Below, one piece after another: positions 15,049 through 22,215 of a DNA stretch of 24,995 nucleotides. Each line of letters starts with the position of its first letter. Within the stretch, counting starts at the first letter, position 1. The position numbers and the translations under genes were made by a program. Source of the stretch: JAOUGY01 sp050329955 (GTDB lineage: Bacteria; Actinomycetota; Acidimicrobiia; Spongiisociales; ZC4RG35); contig JBHJOH010000240.1 of assembly GCA_050329955.1 (NCBI GenBank), positions 1-24,995 on the forward strand. The letters are read 5' to 3'. The notes beneath the pieces were generated by a model. The model was not told where the DNA came from and did not search any database. It worked only from the letters and a program-made list of their open reading frames with translations.

Positions 15049-15794
15049 TGGATCTCACCCGACTCGATCCCAGTCTGATACCGCGTCACGTGGGGCTCAT
15101 CCTCGACGGTAACGGCCGCTGGGCCAACGCCCGCGGGTTGCCCCGCATCGCCGGCCACCAGGCGGGAGAGGAGGCACTGTTCGATGTTGTCCACGGTGCC
15201 CTGGCGATCGGCGTCGAGTGGCTGAGCGCCTACACCTTCTCGACCGAGAACTGGGCCCGGGATCCCGAGGAGGTCGAGTTCCTCATGTTCTTCAACCGCG
15301 ACCTGTTGCTGCGGCGTCGGGACGAACTGAACGACCTGGGCGTTCGTATCCGCTTCGCCGGCGACCTGGCCGACCGACGTATTCCCGACGAGAACCGTGC
15401 CTACATGGCAGAGAGCAGCGAACTCACCCGCACCAACACCCGCATGAACATGGTGTTCGTATTCAATTACGGCTCACGATGGGAACTCACGGAGGCCGCC
15501 CGCCGGGTGGCACACGCCGCGGTGGCGGGTGAGCTCGATCCCGAACAGCTCGATCAGGCCACCTTCGCCTCCTTCTTCTCGGTGCCGGAGATGCCCGACC
15601 TCGATCTGGTCATCCGCTCCTCGGGTGAGCACCGCCTCTCGAACTACCTGCTCTGGCAGGCCGCCTACGCCGAGTTCTCGTTTCCGGGCATCCTGTGGCC
15701 GGACTTCGATCGCGAGGCACTGCTCGACGCGGTGGTGGAGTACCAACAGCGTGACCGCCGCTTCGGCGGCGCCATCGACCGCACCAAGGCGTGA
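15048..15794 (+). CDS. uppS: Isoprenyl (undecaprenyl-type) diphosphate synthase
   Basis: The 248-residue cis-prenyltransferase carries HVGLILDGNGRWA (14-26) with catalytic Asp20 and the diphosphate-binding GNGRW, then FSTENWAR (64-71) and the C-terminal RSSGEHRLSNYLLWQAAYAEF (190-210), in which the Arg, Ser and Glu bind isopentenyl diphosphate and Mg. It makes long-chain Z-polyprenyl diphosphate, the lipid carrier for peptidoglycan and other glycans; chain length cannot be read from sequence. It overlaps recO by one base, the standard recO-uppS arrangement in actinobacteria. The next gene is convergent, so the recO transcript probably ends after 15794. Confidence 0.94.
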   Translation: MDLTRLDPSLIPRHVGLILDGNGRWANARGLPRIAGHQAGEEALFDVVHGALAIGVEWLSAYTFSTENWARDPEEVEFLMFFNRDLLLRRRDELNDLGVRIRFAGDLADRRIPDENRAYMAESSELTRTNTRMNMVFVFNYGSRWELTEAARRVAHAAVAGELDPEQLDQATFASFFSVPEMPDLDLVIRSSGEHRLSNYLLWQAAYAEFSFPGILWPDFDREALLDAVVEYQQRDRRFGGAIDRTKA

Positions 15795-15875
15795 ACCAGG
15801 GGCCTGGCCCGGGCTTCGCGCCTATCGCCAGGGGTTCGGTGCGGCCCTCGCTTCGATCGCCGCTGGTCCCGCCGG

Positions 15876-16472
15876 TCACATTCCCCTTACGAGCCCGGCG
15901 GCGATCGCAGTGAACAAGCCCACGCCGATGATCGGCACCGCCAGCGCCATCTTCCGGGTGCGGGTGAGGGCCGGGGCTCCCGTCGCCGCCGGGGCGAAGA
16001 CGACCGAGAACGCCCACATGTCGATGGCGAGCATCGGGAGGTACCACAGCGTGGCGAGTACCGCTTCGCCAGTGCCGAGTCGCCAGTTTCCGAAGGCGGC
16101 GTCGTTGATCACGGGGACCTGTGTGGCGAGGGCGCCCGCCGCCATGGCCACTCGAAACCATGTCGGCCGTGGGCGTCCGAGCGCTATTGCACCGAGGACC
16201 ACCGCCGGCCACATGGCCGACCCTCCCGCCCCCATGGGCAGGAGGGCCAATAGGCTCAGCCTCCACCATCCGGCGCCGGCCTGGGCACGTCGTAGCCTGG
16301 CGAGCCCGAGCACGGCTCCGGCGAAAGCCGATACCGCCACGATGGCGATCGTGCCGCCCCAGCTGAACTCCGGATCGGTGGAGATGTACCGCATCCACAA
16401 CCGCATCACGGAGCCCCAGGCGATGCCGAGGGCCGCGCCGCCGACGATGGGATGTGCAGACAGGTGGCGCAT
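15876..16472 (-). CDS. Integral membrane protein, unknown function
   Basis: The 198-residue product is strongly hydrophobic, with about five or six predicted helices. The first runs from HPIVGGAALGIAWGSVM, and others include IAIVAVSAFAGAVLGLA and a last segment AVPIIGVGLFTAIAAGLV. A polar patch WMRYISTDPEF follows helix 1. I recognise no family. ATG 16472 lies only 2 bases after the stop of the SOD-like gene, so the pair is almost certainly one transcript. The much longer open frame upstream is antisense-like Arg/Pro/His-rich and not credible. A role in handling the exported SOD-like protein or the envelope is only a guess from co-occurrence. Confidence 0.75.
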   Translation of the reverse strand: MRHLSAHPIVGGAALGIAWGSVMRLWMRYISTDPEFSWGGTIAIVAVSAFAGAVLGLARLRRAQAGAGWWRLSLLALLPMGAGGSAMWPAVVLGAIALGRPRPTWFRVAMAAGALATQVPVINDAAFGNWRLGTGEAVLATLWYLPMLAIDMWAFSVVFAPAATGAPALTRTRKMALAVPIIGVGLFTAIAAGLVRGM

Positions 16473-16474
16473 GC

Positions 16475-16978
16475 TCAGAACTCGAGCGGCAGGCAGGCGA
16501 GCCGCGTTCCGGCGGTGCCGTCCGGTGCGGTCGGGAGGGCGTGGATCACGATCGACCGGGCTCCTCGGGCAGGGATGGCGAACGGAACGATGGCCGTGGC
16601 GTGGCCGGTGCCGCCCCTTGTGATGGTGAAGTCCAGCCACACTTCCGTCTCCGACGAAACGCCACCGCCGTGGTTGTAGTGCCCGAGGGCGGAGGCTCCA
16701 TCGCCTACCGCACACGGGCCTACGTGGACGTGGGCACCGAACGTGGTGCCGGGTTGTCCCAGGGCGAGGTCGAGGTGCCGGACGGTGAGGTTCACCGTGG
16801 TCCGATCCGCCGTCACGGTGGCCTTGGCTACCGCCCAGGCCCCGTCTGTGGCGGAATCCTCGACCGCCAGGTCAGTCAACGGACCTCTCGAGAAGAGTCC
16901 CACTCCGGCCAGCGCCGGCACTGCAACTCCGACAACCATGGCCCCCACTAGGAGGCCCAACCAACGACTACGTCGCAT
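16475..16978 (-). CDS. Exported Cu/Zn superoxide dismutase-like protein
   Basis: The 167-residue protein has a signal peptide (about 1-24, RRSRWLGLL then hydrophobic to VPALA). Its mature part resembles the SodC fold. GAHVHVGPC at 81-89 supplies the Cu-type HxH (His83, His85) and a cysteine, ALGHYNHGG at 97-105 gives His100 and His103, and SIVIHALP at 142-149 gives His146. TAGTRLACLP at 156-164 matches the family end, with Cys162 a likely disulfide partner of Cys89. The region that normally supplies the remaining zinc ligands and electrostatic loop is missing, so activity is uncertain. ATG 16978 has AGGGAG 6-7 bases upstream on its strand. It is divergent from an ECF sigma gene across about 120 bases. 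Confidence 0.75.
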   Translation of the reverse strand: MRRSRWLGLLVGAMVVGVAVPALAGVGLFSRGPLTDLAVEDSATDGAWAVAKATVTADRTTVNLTVRHLDLALGQPGTTFGAHVHVGPCAVGDGASALGHYNHGGGVSSETEVWLDFTITRGGTGHATAIVPFAIPARGARSIVIHALPTAPDGTAGTRLACLPLEF

Positions 16979-17029
16979 CCCGATCTCCCTTGCTCGTTGC
17001 TACACCGGACTGACGATCCTGAGGGGTGA

Positions 17030-17070
17030 TCGGGTGACACTGAGATTCGAAGTGATTCACTGTCACCCGA
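17030..17070. promoter_or_regulatory. Inverted repeat in the SOD-like/ECF sigma divergent region
   Basis: TCGGGTGACA (17030-17039) and TGTCACCCGA (17061-17070) are perfect 10-bp inverted arms separated by 21 bases. Within the spacer, GTGATTCAC (17052-17060) is itself a 9-base palindrome. The arms are about two helical turns apart (31 bases between arm starts), so this could be a dimer operator or an RNA hairpin in the sigma-factor leader. Confidence 0.5.
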
Positions 17071-17099
17071 CTGGGTGGTGGCGCCCGTCCGTTCAATGG

Positions 17100-17657
17100 A
17101 TGACGATGGCGCTGTTCGCCGATTGGCTGGCCGGAGAGGCAGTTGAGGCCGGGTGGTCCCGGTCCGATCTCGACGCGTTCGTGACCAGACTCTTCGATCA
17201 GGAGGCGATCAATCTCGTTCGGCTGGCTCGGTTCTTCGTGGACGATCGCGATGCCGCCGAAGACCTGGTCCAGGAGGCATTCATCAAGTTGGCCCGGTCG
17301 ATCCACCGGGTGAGGAACCCGGATCGTGTCCCTGCCTACCTCCGTTCGATCGTGCTCAACCTAGCGAGGGACCACAACCGTCGTGGGCTGGTTTCTCTCC
17401 GACATCGGATGCGCATGGTCGACGAGGTAGGTCCGTCATCGGCCGAGGAGTGGGCCGTGGTCGATGATCAGCGGCGCGTGATCGAAGCTCTCCGGGAGCT
17501 GTCCCAGGGTCAGCGCAACTGCCTGGTGCTGCGGTATTGGATGGACCTGTCCAACCGAGAGATCGCCGATACGCTCGGGGTCTCGGTCAACACCGTGAAG
17601 ACCCAACTCCAACGCGGCATGGCGGGGCTCGAAAGCCGTTTGGGGGAGGGGCAGTGA
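17100..17657 (+). CDS. ECF-type RNA polymerase sigma factor
   Basis: The 185-residue protein has the two-domain ECF layout. Sigma-2 (about 33-95) contains VRLARFFVDDRDAAEDLVQEAFIKL and PAYLRSIVLNLARD. Sigma-4 (about 124-178) contains ALRELSQGQRNCLVLRYWMDLSNREIADTLGVSVNTVKTQL. It lacks extra C-terminal domains. ECF factors redirect RNA polymerase to a small stress regulon and are usually held by a membrane anti-sigma factor encoded next door; the next gene overlaps by GTGA and encodes a membrane protein. ATG 17100 is chosen; ATG 17106 is two codons later, and the open frame upstream has no similarity. No clear Shine-Dalgarno is visible. The target promoter could not be defined. Confidence 0.9.
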   Translation: MTMALFADWLAGEAVEAGWSRSDLDAFVTRLFDQEAINLVRLARFFVDDRDAAEDLVQEAFIKLARSIHRVRNPDRVPAYLRSIVLNLARDHNRRGLVSLRHRMRMVDEVGPSSAEEWAVVDDQRRVIEALRELSQGQRNCLVLRYWMDLSNREIADTLGVSVNTVKTQLQRGMAGLESRLGEGQ

Positions 17658-18274
17658 CCGCGCTCGAAGAGCGACTCATCGCGGCGCTGCTGGCGGGGGC
17701 TGGGGCAACCACGCCCGCCCCGGACCTGTTCGCTCGTGTGAGGGGCTCCATCGAGGATGACCTCGCACGCCGCCGCATTCGGCTACGGGCGGTTGCGGTG
17801 CTCGGCCTGGTGTCTGGATCCTTCGCTGCTTTGGCGGTCGGAATGTCGGTCAACGTGAACGGGAGGTTGGTCATGCCCTGGTGGGTCATGGAACTGCTGA
17901 CGACGATGGTGCTGATCGGGATGGCGTTGTGGTTGGGACCGTTCATCAAACGGTTCGGGCGTGCCTATGCCGCCGATGTCTTCCGCGCCAACCCTCGGAC
18001 CGGGAAGTCGTTCATCGTGTTGACCGACATCGTCTACTACCTCATCTTCGCCGCCTACATCCTGTTCACGGTCCGGTTCTCCGCCGCCGAGGGGTGGGGA
18101 TCTCAGGTCGGGCCGGAGCAGATCCAATGGTCGGTGTTCAAGCTGGGCGGCATCCTTCTGATCATCGGTGTACTCCACGGCCTCAACATCATGGTCATGC
18201 CGGTGCTCGGTCGGCTGTTCTCGCTCAACCGCCGACTCGATGCGCTGAACAGGAGCGACGGTGTCGACGAGTGA
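17654..18274 (+). CDS. Multi-pass membrane protein, candidate anti-sigma factor
   Basis: The 206-residue product begins with a soluble, charged N-terminal part (about 1-44: EERLIAALLAGAG..., RVRGSIEDDLARRRIRLRA). Four hydrophobic helices follow (about 45-66, 75-93, 122-141 and 162-185), then a short charged tail. Its GTG overlaps the ECF sigma stop (GTGA), the usual arrangement for a sigma/anti-sigma pair. The cytoplasmic N-terminus followed by membrane helices also fits such a role. It has no HxxxCxxC zinc anti-sigma motif, and I recognise no family, so this is a guess from position. It ends 14 bases inside the next gene. Confidence 0.65.
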   Translation: MTALEERLIAALLAGAGATTPAPDLFARVRGSIEDDLARRRIRLRAVAVLGLVSGSFAALAVGMSVNVNGRLVMPWWVMELLTTMVLIGMALWLGPFIKRFGRAYAADVFRANPRTGKSFIVLTDIVYYLIFAAYILFTVRFSAAEGWGSQVGPEQIQWSVFKLGGILLIIGVLHGLNIMVMPVLGRLFSLNRRLDALNRSDGVDE

Positions 18275-18554
18275 GGACCCCTCGGTGGAGCCGCTCGGGC
18301 TCGGGTGGGAGGTGGCATTGTTGGGCGTCATCCTCTCGTTGGGTGCGGTATCGGTGATGTTGGTGGTGGCGGTCTTCGGCGGTGGCGTCGCACCCGTCGC
18401 CGGCTCGGTCGTCACCACGGCGCCACCTCCTGCGCTCGAACTGACCCGGGTGGTGATCGGGGTCGGGGCGGCGGTCGTCCTGGCGGTCCTCGCCGGATGG
18501 GTCATTTGGGCGACGGACTGGCTGGAACCCGGCGTCCCGCTCACAGATCGGTGA
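18261..18554 (+). CDS. Small two-helix membrane protein, unknown
   Basis: The 97-residue product has a short acidic start (MSTSEDPSVEPLG), a helix at about 16-44 (WEVALLGVILSLGAVSVMLVV), a Pro/Thr-rich connection and a second helix at about 65-85, then a short tail. It starts with GTG at 18261, 14 bases before the stop of the preceding membrane protein, so it is translationally coupled to the sigma-factor operon. Its 3' end overlaps the convergent SLH-esterase gene by 14 bases. No family recognised; it may be a third component of the sigma/anti-sigma module. Confidence 0.6.
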   Translation: MSTSEDPSVEPLGLGWEVALLGVILSLGAVSVMLVVAVFGGGVAPVAGSVVTTAPPPALELTRVVIGVGAAVVLAVLAGWVIWATDWLEPGVPLTDR

Positions 18555-19860
18555 AGAACGCCCACATCTCGGCGGCCGACCACGACGGCCAGACGTGGAG
18601 CAGGTTCTGGGACACCCACACCACGGGGGCGCCGCTCGTGCACTCGGTGTATCGCACGCCCCGGTCGAGGTCTTCGGTCCGGTCGGGACCACAGCCGTTG
18701 GTGTCGACCCAGTGGTCTCTCGAGGCCACGCCGCTGGCGTAGGGGACGATGGGGTCGTTGGTGGCATGGGTGATCCAGGCGGCAACCGGTCCGTCGCACG
18801 GCAGTGCGAACGGCCCACCGCCGGCCACCGGGGCGACGGCTCGGATCAACTCACCCCGCCGACAACCCAGGGCGTTGCTCATGAACCCGCCCGAGCTGTG
18901 CCCGGTCGAGTACACCCGGGACGGGTCCACGCAGGTGGCGTTGGTGACGAGCTCGTGGATGGTGTCGAAGAACTGGAGATCGTTGGTGGCCAGCCAACGC
19001 CGGGTCGGGCCGGCGTCGGGGTTGACGATGATCGCCTCGTCACCGAAGGTGGTGAGTAGTCGGCTGTAGACCCGGAAGTCCTCGGCGGTTCCGCCGGCGC
19101 CGTGAAAGCCGTACACCAGCGGGTAGCGGCCCTCCGGGTCGTAGCCGTCGGGGACATCGAGAATGTATGTCCGGGTTTCGGAGCCCAGTGTCACCGAGAA
19201 GGTGCCGGATTCGGGTGGCGCTTCACCGCAGCCGTTGCTGCCGGGTGGGGGCGGGGGAGCGATGGGGGTGAGGCCCAGGGCCCGCACCAGGAACGACGCC
19301 ATCTGCGCCCGCGTCACCACGTCATCGGGACAGAACCGGGTGGGAGCGCACCCGGCGGTGACACCGGCGGCGGCCAACCGGGCGATGTCGTCGGAGAACA
19401 CGCCCTCTGTGTCGATGAACGGTGAGTCGGGTGCGGGCGGCAGCTCGAGCGCCCGCACCAGGAAGGCCGCCATCTGCCCGCGGGTCACCGCAGCTTCCGG
19501 ACAGAACAGGCCGGGGGCACACCCCGTGGTGACGCCAACGGCGGCCAACCACTCGATGTCGGATTCGAAGACGGACCCATTGTCGTCGGTGAATGTCACG
19601 GGCTCTCCCGGGGTGAGGCTGTCGTCGAGCCCCCGGTGAAGGAAGGCCGCCATCTGGCCCCGGGTCACGGGGCTGTCAGGGCAGAATCTGGTGTCCGAGC
19701 ATCCCGAGGTGATCCCGGACGCCGCCAACCCCTCGATGTCGGCCTCGTGGACCGATCCGTTGTCGTCGGTGAAGGTCCCCCCCGGCGGCAGCTCGGCGGC
19801 AACCGCCGGTAGGGAACTCATCGCCAGCAGGAATGCCAGGGACATGACGATGGTGCGCAT
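18541..19860 (-). CDS. Secreted SLH-repeat protein fused to a PHB depolymerase-like esterase
   Basis: The 439-residue protein has a signal peptide (about 1-21, ending PAVAA). Three SLH-like repeats follow at about 29-78, 89-139 and 148-197, each with a GC-x4-FCP cysteine pair and VTRxQMAxFLxRxL. After a proline linker (201-206) comes an LpqC/feruloyl-esterase-type hydrolase (about 218-439). The esterase has an oxyanion HGAGG (253-257), nucleophile GHSSGG (Ser322), likely Asp369 in THATNDPIVPY, and His422 in LHVWPSW. The SLH repeats probably attach it to the cell envelope; the substrate (polyester, aromatic ester or other) is unknown. ATG 19860 is chosen as the signal peptide starts there; the frame is open further upstream to 19920. 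The gene diverges from glyS. Confidence 0.85.
   Translation of the reverse strand: MRTIVMSLAFLLAMSSLPAVAAELPPGGTFTDDNGSVHEADIEGLAASGITSGCSDTRFCPDSPVTRGQMAAFLHRGLDDSLTPGEPVTFTDDNGSVFESDIEWLAAVGVTTGCAPGLFCPEAAVTRGQMAAFLVRALELPPAPDSPFIDTEGVFSDDIARLAAAGVTAGCAPTRFCPDDVVTRAQMASFLVRALGLTPIAPPPPPGSNGCGEAPPESGTFSVTLGSETRTYILDVPDGYDPEGRYPLVYGFHGAGGTAEDFRVYSRLLTTFGDEAIIVNPDAGPTRRWLATNDLQFFDTIHELVTNATCVDPSRVYSTGHSSGGFMSNALGCRRGELIRAVAPVAGGGPFALPCDGPVAAWITHATNDPIVPYASGVASRDHWVDTNGCGPDRTEDLDRGVRYTECTSGAPVVWVSQNLLHVWPSWSAAEMWAFFTDL
19270..19776 (-). repeat. Three tandem SLH-like repeats in the secreted esterase
   Basis: Three units of about 50 residues, repeating about every 60. Units 1 and 2 share TFTDDNGSV and VTRGQMAAFL and are partly repeated at DNA level (TTGTCGTCGGTGAA occurs in both). 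Unit 3 has diverged (FIDTEGVF, VTRAQMASFL). Confidence 0.8.
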
Positions 19861-19899
19861 GGGCTCTCGCGATCGATGGGGAGGATGCCGTGAAGATAA

Positions 19900-19911
19900 C
19901 TCCGATCGGAG
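19900..19911. promoter_or_regulatory. 12-bp palindrome between the SLH-esterase gene and glyS
   Basis: CTCCGATCGGAG is a perfect palindrome. It sits between the plus-strand -10-like TACACT (19928-19933) of glyS and a minus-strand TATCTT (19898 down to 19893) that could serve the esterase gene, so a factor bound here could touch both promoters. Confidence 0.4.
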
Positions 19912-19927
19912 CGTAGGCACGGCGCCC

Positions 19928-19933
19928 TACACT
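19928..19933 (+). promoter_or_regulatory. glyS -10-like box TACACT
   Basis: TACACT ends 24 bases before the glyS ATG. No good -35 is visible; the 12-bp palindrome covers that position. Confidence 0.4.
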
Positions 19934-19957
19934 CCGCCTTTCCCGACCAGGCGATTC

Positions 19958-21265
<1,308 letters not shown>

Positions 21266-21317
21266 ACGCACGTCACCGACGGACTCGGGCGCAGCGGCGT
21301 CGGCGATCGGGGGATCG

Positions 21318-21352
21318 GAGGGTTCTGCCGGGGAACGCCGTTTAGAACCCTC
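21318..21352 (+). terminator. Inverted repeat after glyS (probable terminator or yceI leader element)
   Basis: GAGGGTTCT (21318-21326) and AGAACCCTC (21344-21352) are perfect 9-bp arms with a 17-base loop. The 3' side is followed by TTACCTTC, a weak pyrimidine run. It lies 53 bases after the glyS stop and 48 before the yceI-like ATG. Confidence 0.5.
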
Positions 21353-21399
21353 TTACCTTCGCCTGCGTACTGTCCTCGCCAATCAAGAGAGGGATCTGC

Positions 21400-22158
21400 A
21401 TGAACAAGAAGCTGCTCGCCGTCGGAGGTATTGCGGTTGCTGCCGTCGCCGCCATCGCCATCTGGTGGTTCGCATCGACCGGCATCGACAACCCCGTCGA
21501 TGTCACGGCTCCGCCTCTCGCTGCCGACACGACGGTTCCGGCGGAGGCAACGGGCGATACCGCCACCCCGGACACGCCGCCGTCGGAGTCCACCGAGCCC
21601 ACGGACGCCACTGCCGGTGCCTCCGATGGTGCAGTCACCTACGAGCTGGGCGAGGAGTCCTCGGTCGCGTTCGAACTGGACGAGGAGCTGCGGGGATCAC
21701 CGTTCCGTGTGGTCGCCACCAACAGCGAGGTTGCCGGCCAGATCCGGGTGGACGCCTCCGACCTGTCGACGGCCGAGGTCGGCACGATCGTGATCGGCGC
21801 CCAGACCTTCGCCACCGAATCGAGCAACCGTGACCGGGCGATCAGGGGTCCGATCCTGGACTCGAACACCTTCCAGACGATCCAGTTCGTTTCCACCTCG
21901 ATCGAGGGGCTGTCGGGGCCGGCGGCAATGGATGAAGCGTTCGAGTTCACGGTGACGGGCGACCTCACCGTCAGGGACATCACCCTGCCGGTGACGTTCA
22001 CAGTGTCGGCGGTGCTGACCGAGGGCGGTCTCGTGGGTTCGGCCGAGACGACCGTGTTGAGTTCGGCATACGGCCTCGCCATCCCCTCCGTTCCTTCGGT
22101 GGCGAACGTGGCGGACGAAGTGCTGCTGAGGATCGAGTTCGTGGCTCCTCCCGCCTGA
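21400..22158 (+). CDS. YceI-like domain protein with N-terminal membrane anchor
   Basis: The 252-residue protein has a positively charged start (MNKK) and one hydrophobic segment (about 5-25), a long Thr/Pro/Glu linker (about 30-78), and a YceI-like lipocalin-type domain to the end. YELGEESSVAFELDE, the SEVAGQIRVDASDLSTAEVG block, NTFQTIQFVSTSIEGL and FTVTGDLTVRDITLPVTFTVSA are the usual YceI strands. YceI proteins bind isoprenoid or other amphiphilic molecules in the periplasm or on the cell surface; the ligand here is unknown. It is probably exported and membrane-anchored. ATG 21400 is fixed by GAGAGGG at 21387-21393, 6 bases upstream. The gene seems to be monocistronic, between the glyS hairpin and the dnaG inverted repeat. 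Confidence 0.85.
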   Translation: MNKKLLAVGGIAVAAVAAIAIWWFASTGIDNPVDVTAPPLAADTTVPAEATGDTATPDTPPSESTEPTDATAGASDGAVTYELGEESSVAFELDEELRGSPFRVVATNSEVAGQIRVDASDLSTAEVGTIVIGAQTFATESSNRDRAIRGPILDSNTFQTIQFVSTSIEGLSGPAAMDEAFEFTVTGDLTVRDITLPVTFTVSAVLTEGGLVGSAETTVLSSAYGLAIPSVPSVANVADEVLLRIEFVAPPA

Positions 22159-22183
22159 TCCCAGCCCTCGCTCGGAAAACTGT

Positions 22184-22215
22184 CATGCGCCCGGCGTAAA
22201 CTCGCCGGGCGCATG
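22184..22215. promoter_or_regulatory. Perfect 13-bp inverted repeat enclosing a -10 box and the dnaG start codon
   Basis: CATGCGCCCGGCG (22184-22196) and CGCCGGGCGCATG (22203-22215) are exact reverse complements, separated only by TAAACT (22197-22202), a TANNNT -10 box. The last three bases of the right arm are the dnaG ATG. Whether it works as DNA operator, terminator for the upstream yceI-like gene, or RNA switch cannot be told from sequence. Confidence 0.85.

Noticed and set aside
15795..15875. Possible terminator between the convergent uppS and membrane-protein genes
   Set aside because: CCAGG-GG-CCTGG near 15797 is a short near-palindrome with no T-run on either strand; too weak to list.
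16743..17099. N-terminal extension of the ECF sigma frame
   Set aside because: The frame is open, but it is antisense to the SOD-like gene and crosses the divergent promoter; it has no sigma-factor similarity.
21266..21399. Possible tRNA gene between glyS and the yceI-like gene
   Set aside because: No cloverleaf, no TTCGA-type T loop and no acceptor stem could be fitted; only the 9-bp hairpin is present.
22174..22200. ECF-type promoter (GGAAAA ... CGTAAA) before dnaG
   Set aside because: The elements resemble ECF-type boxes only loosely, and the TANNNT reading with the inverted repeat is simpler; kept only as a possibility.
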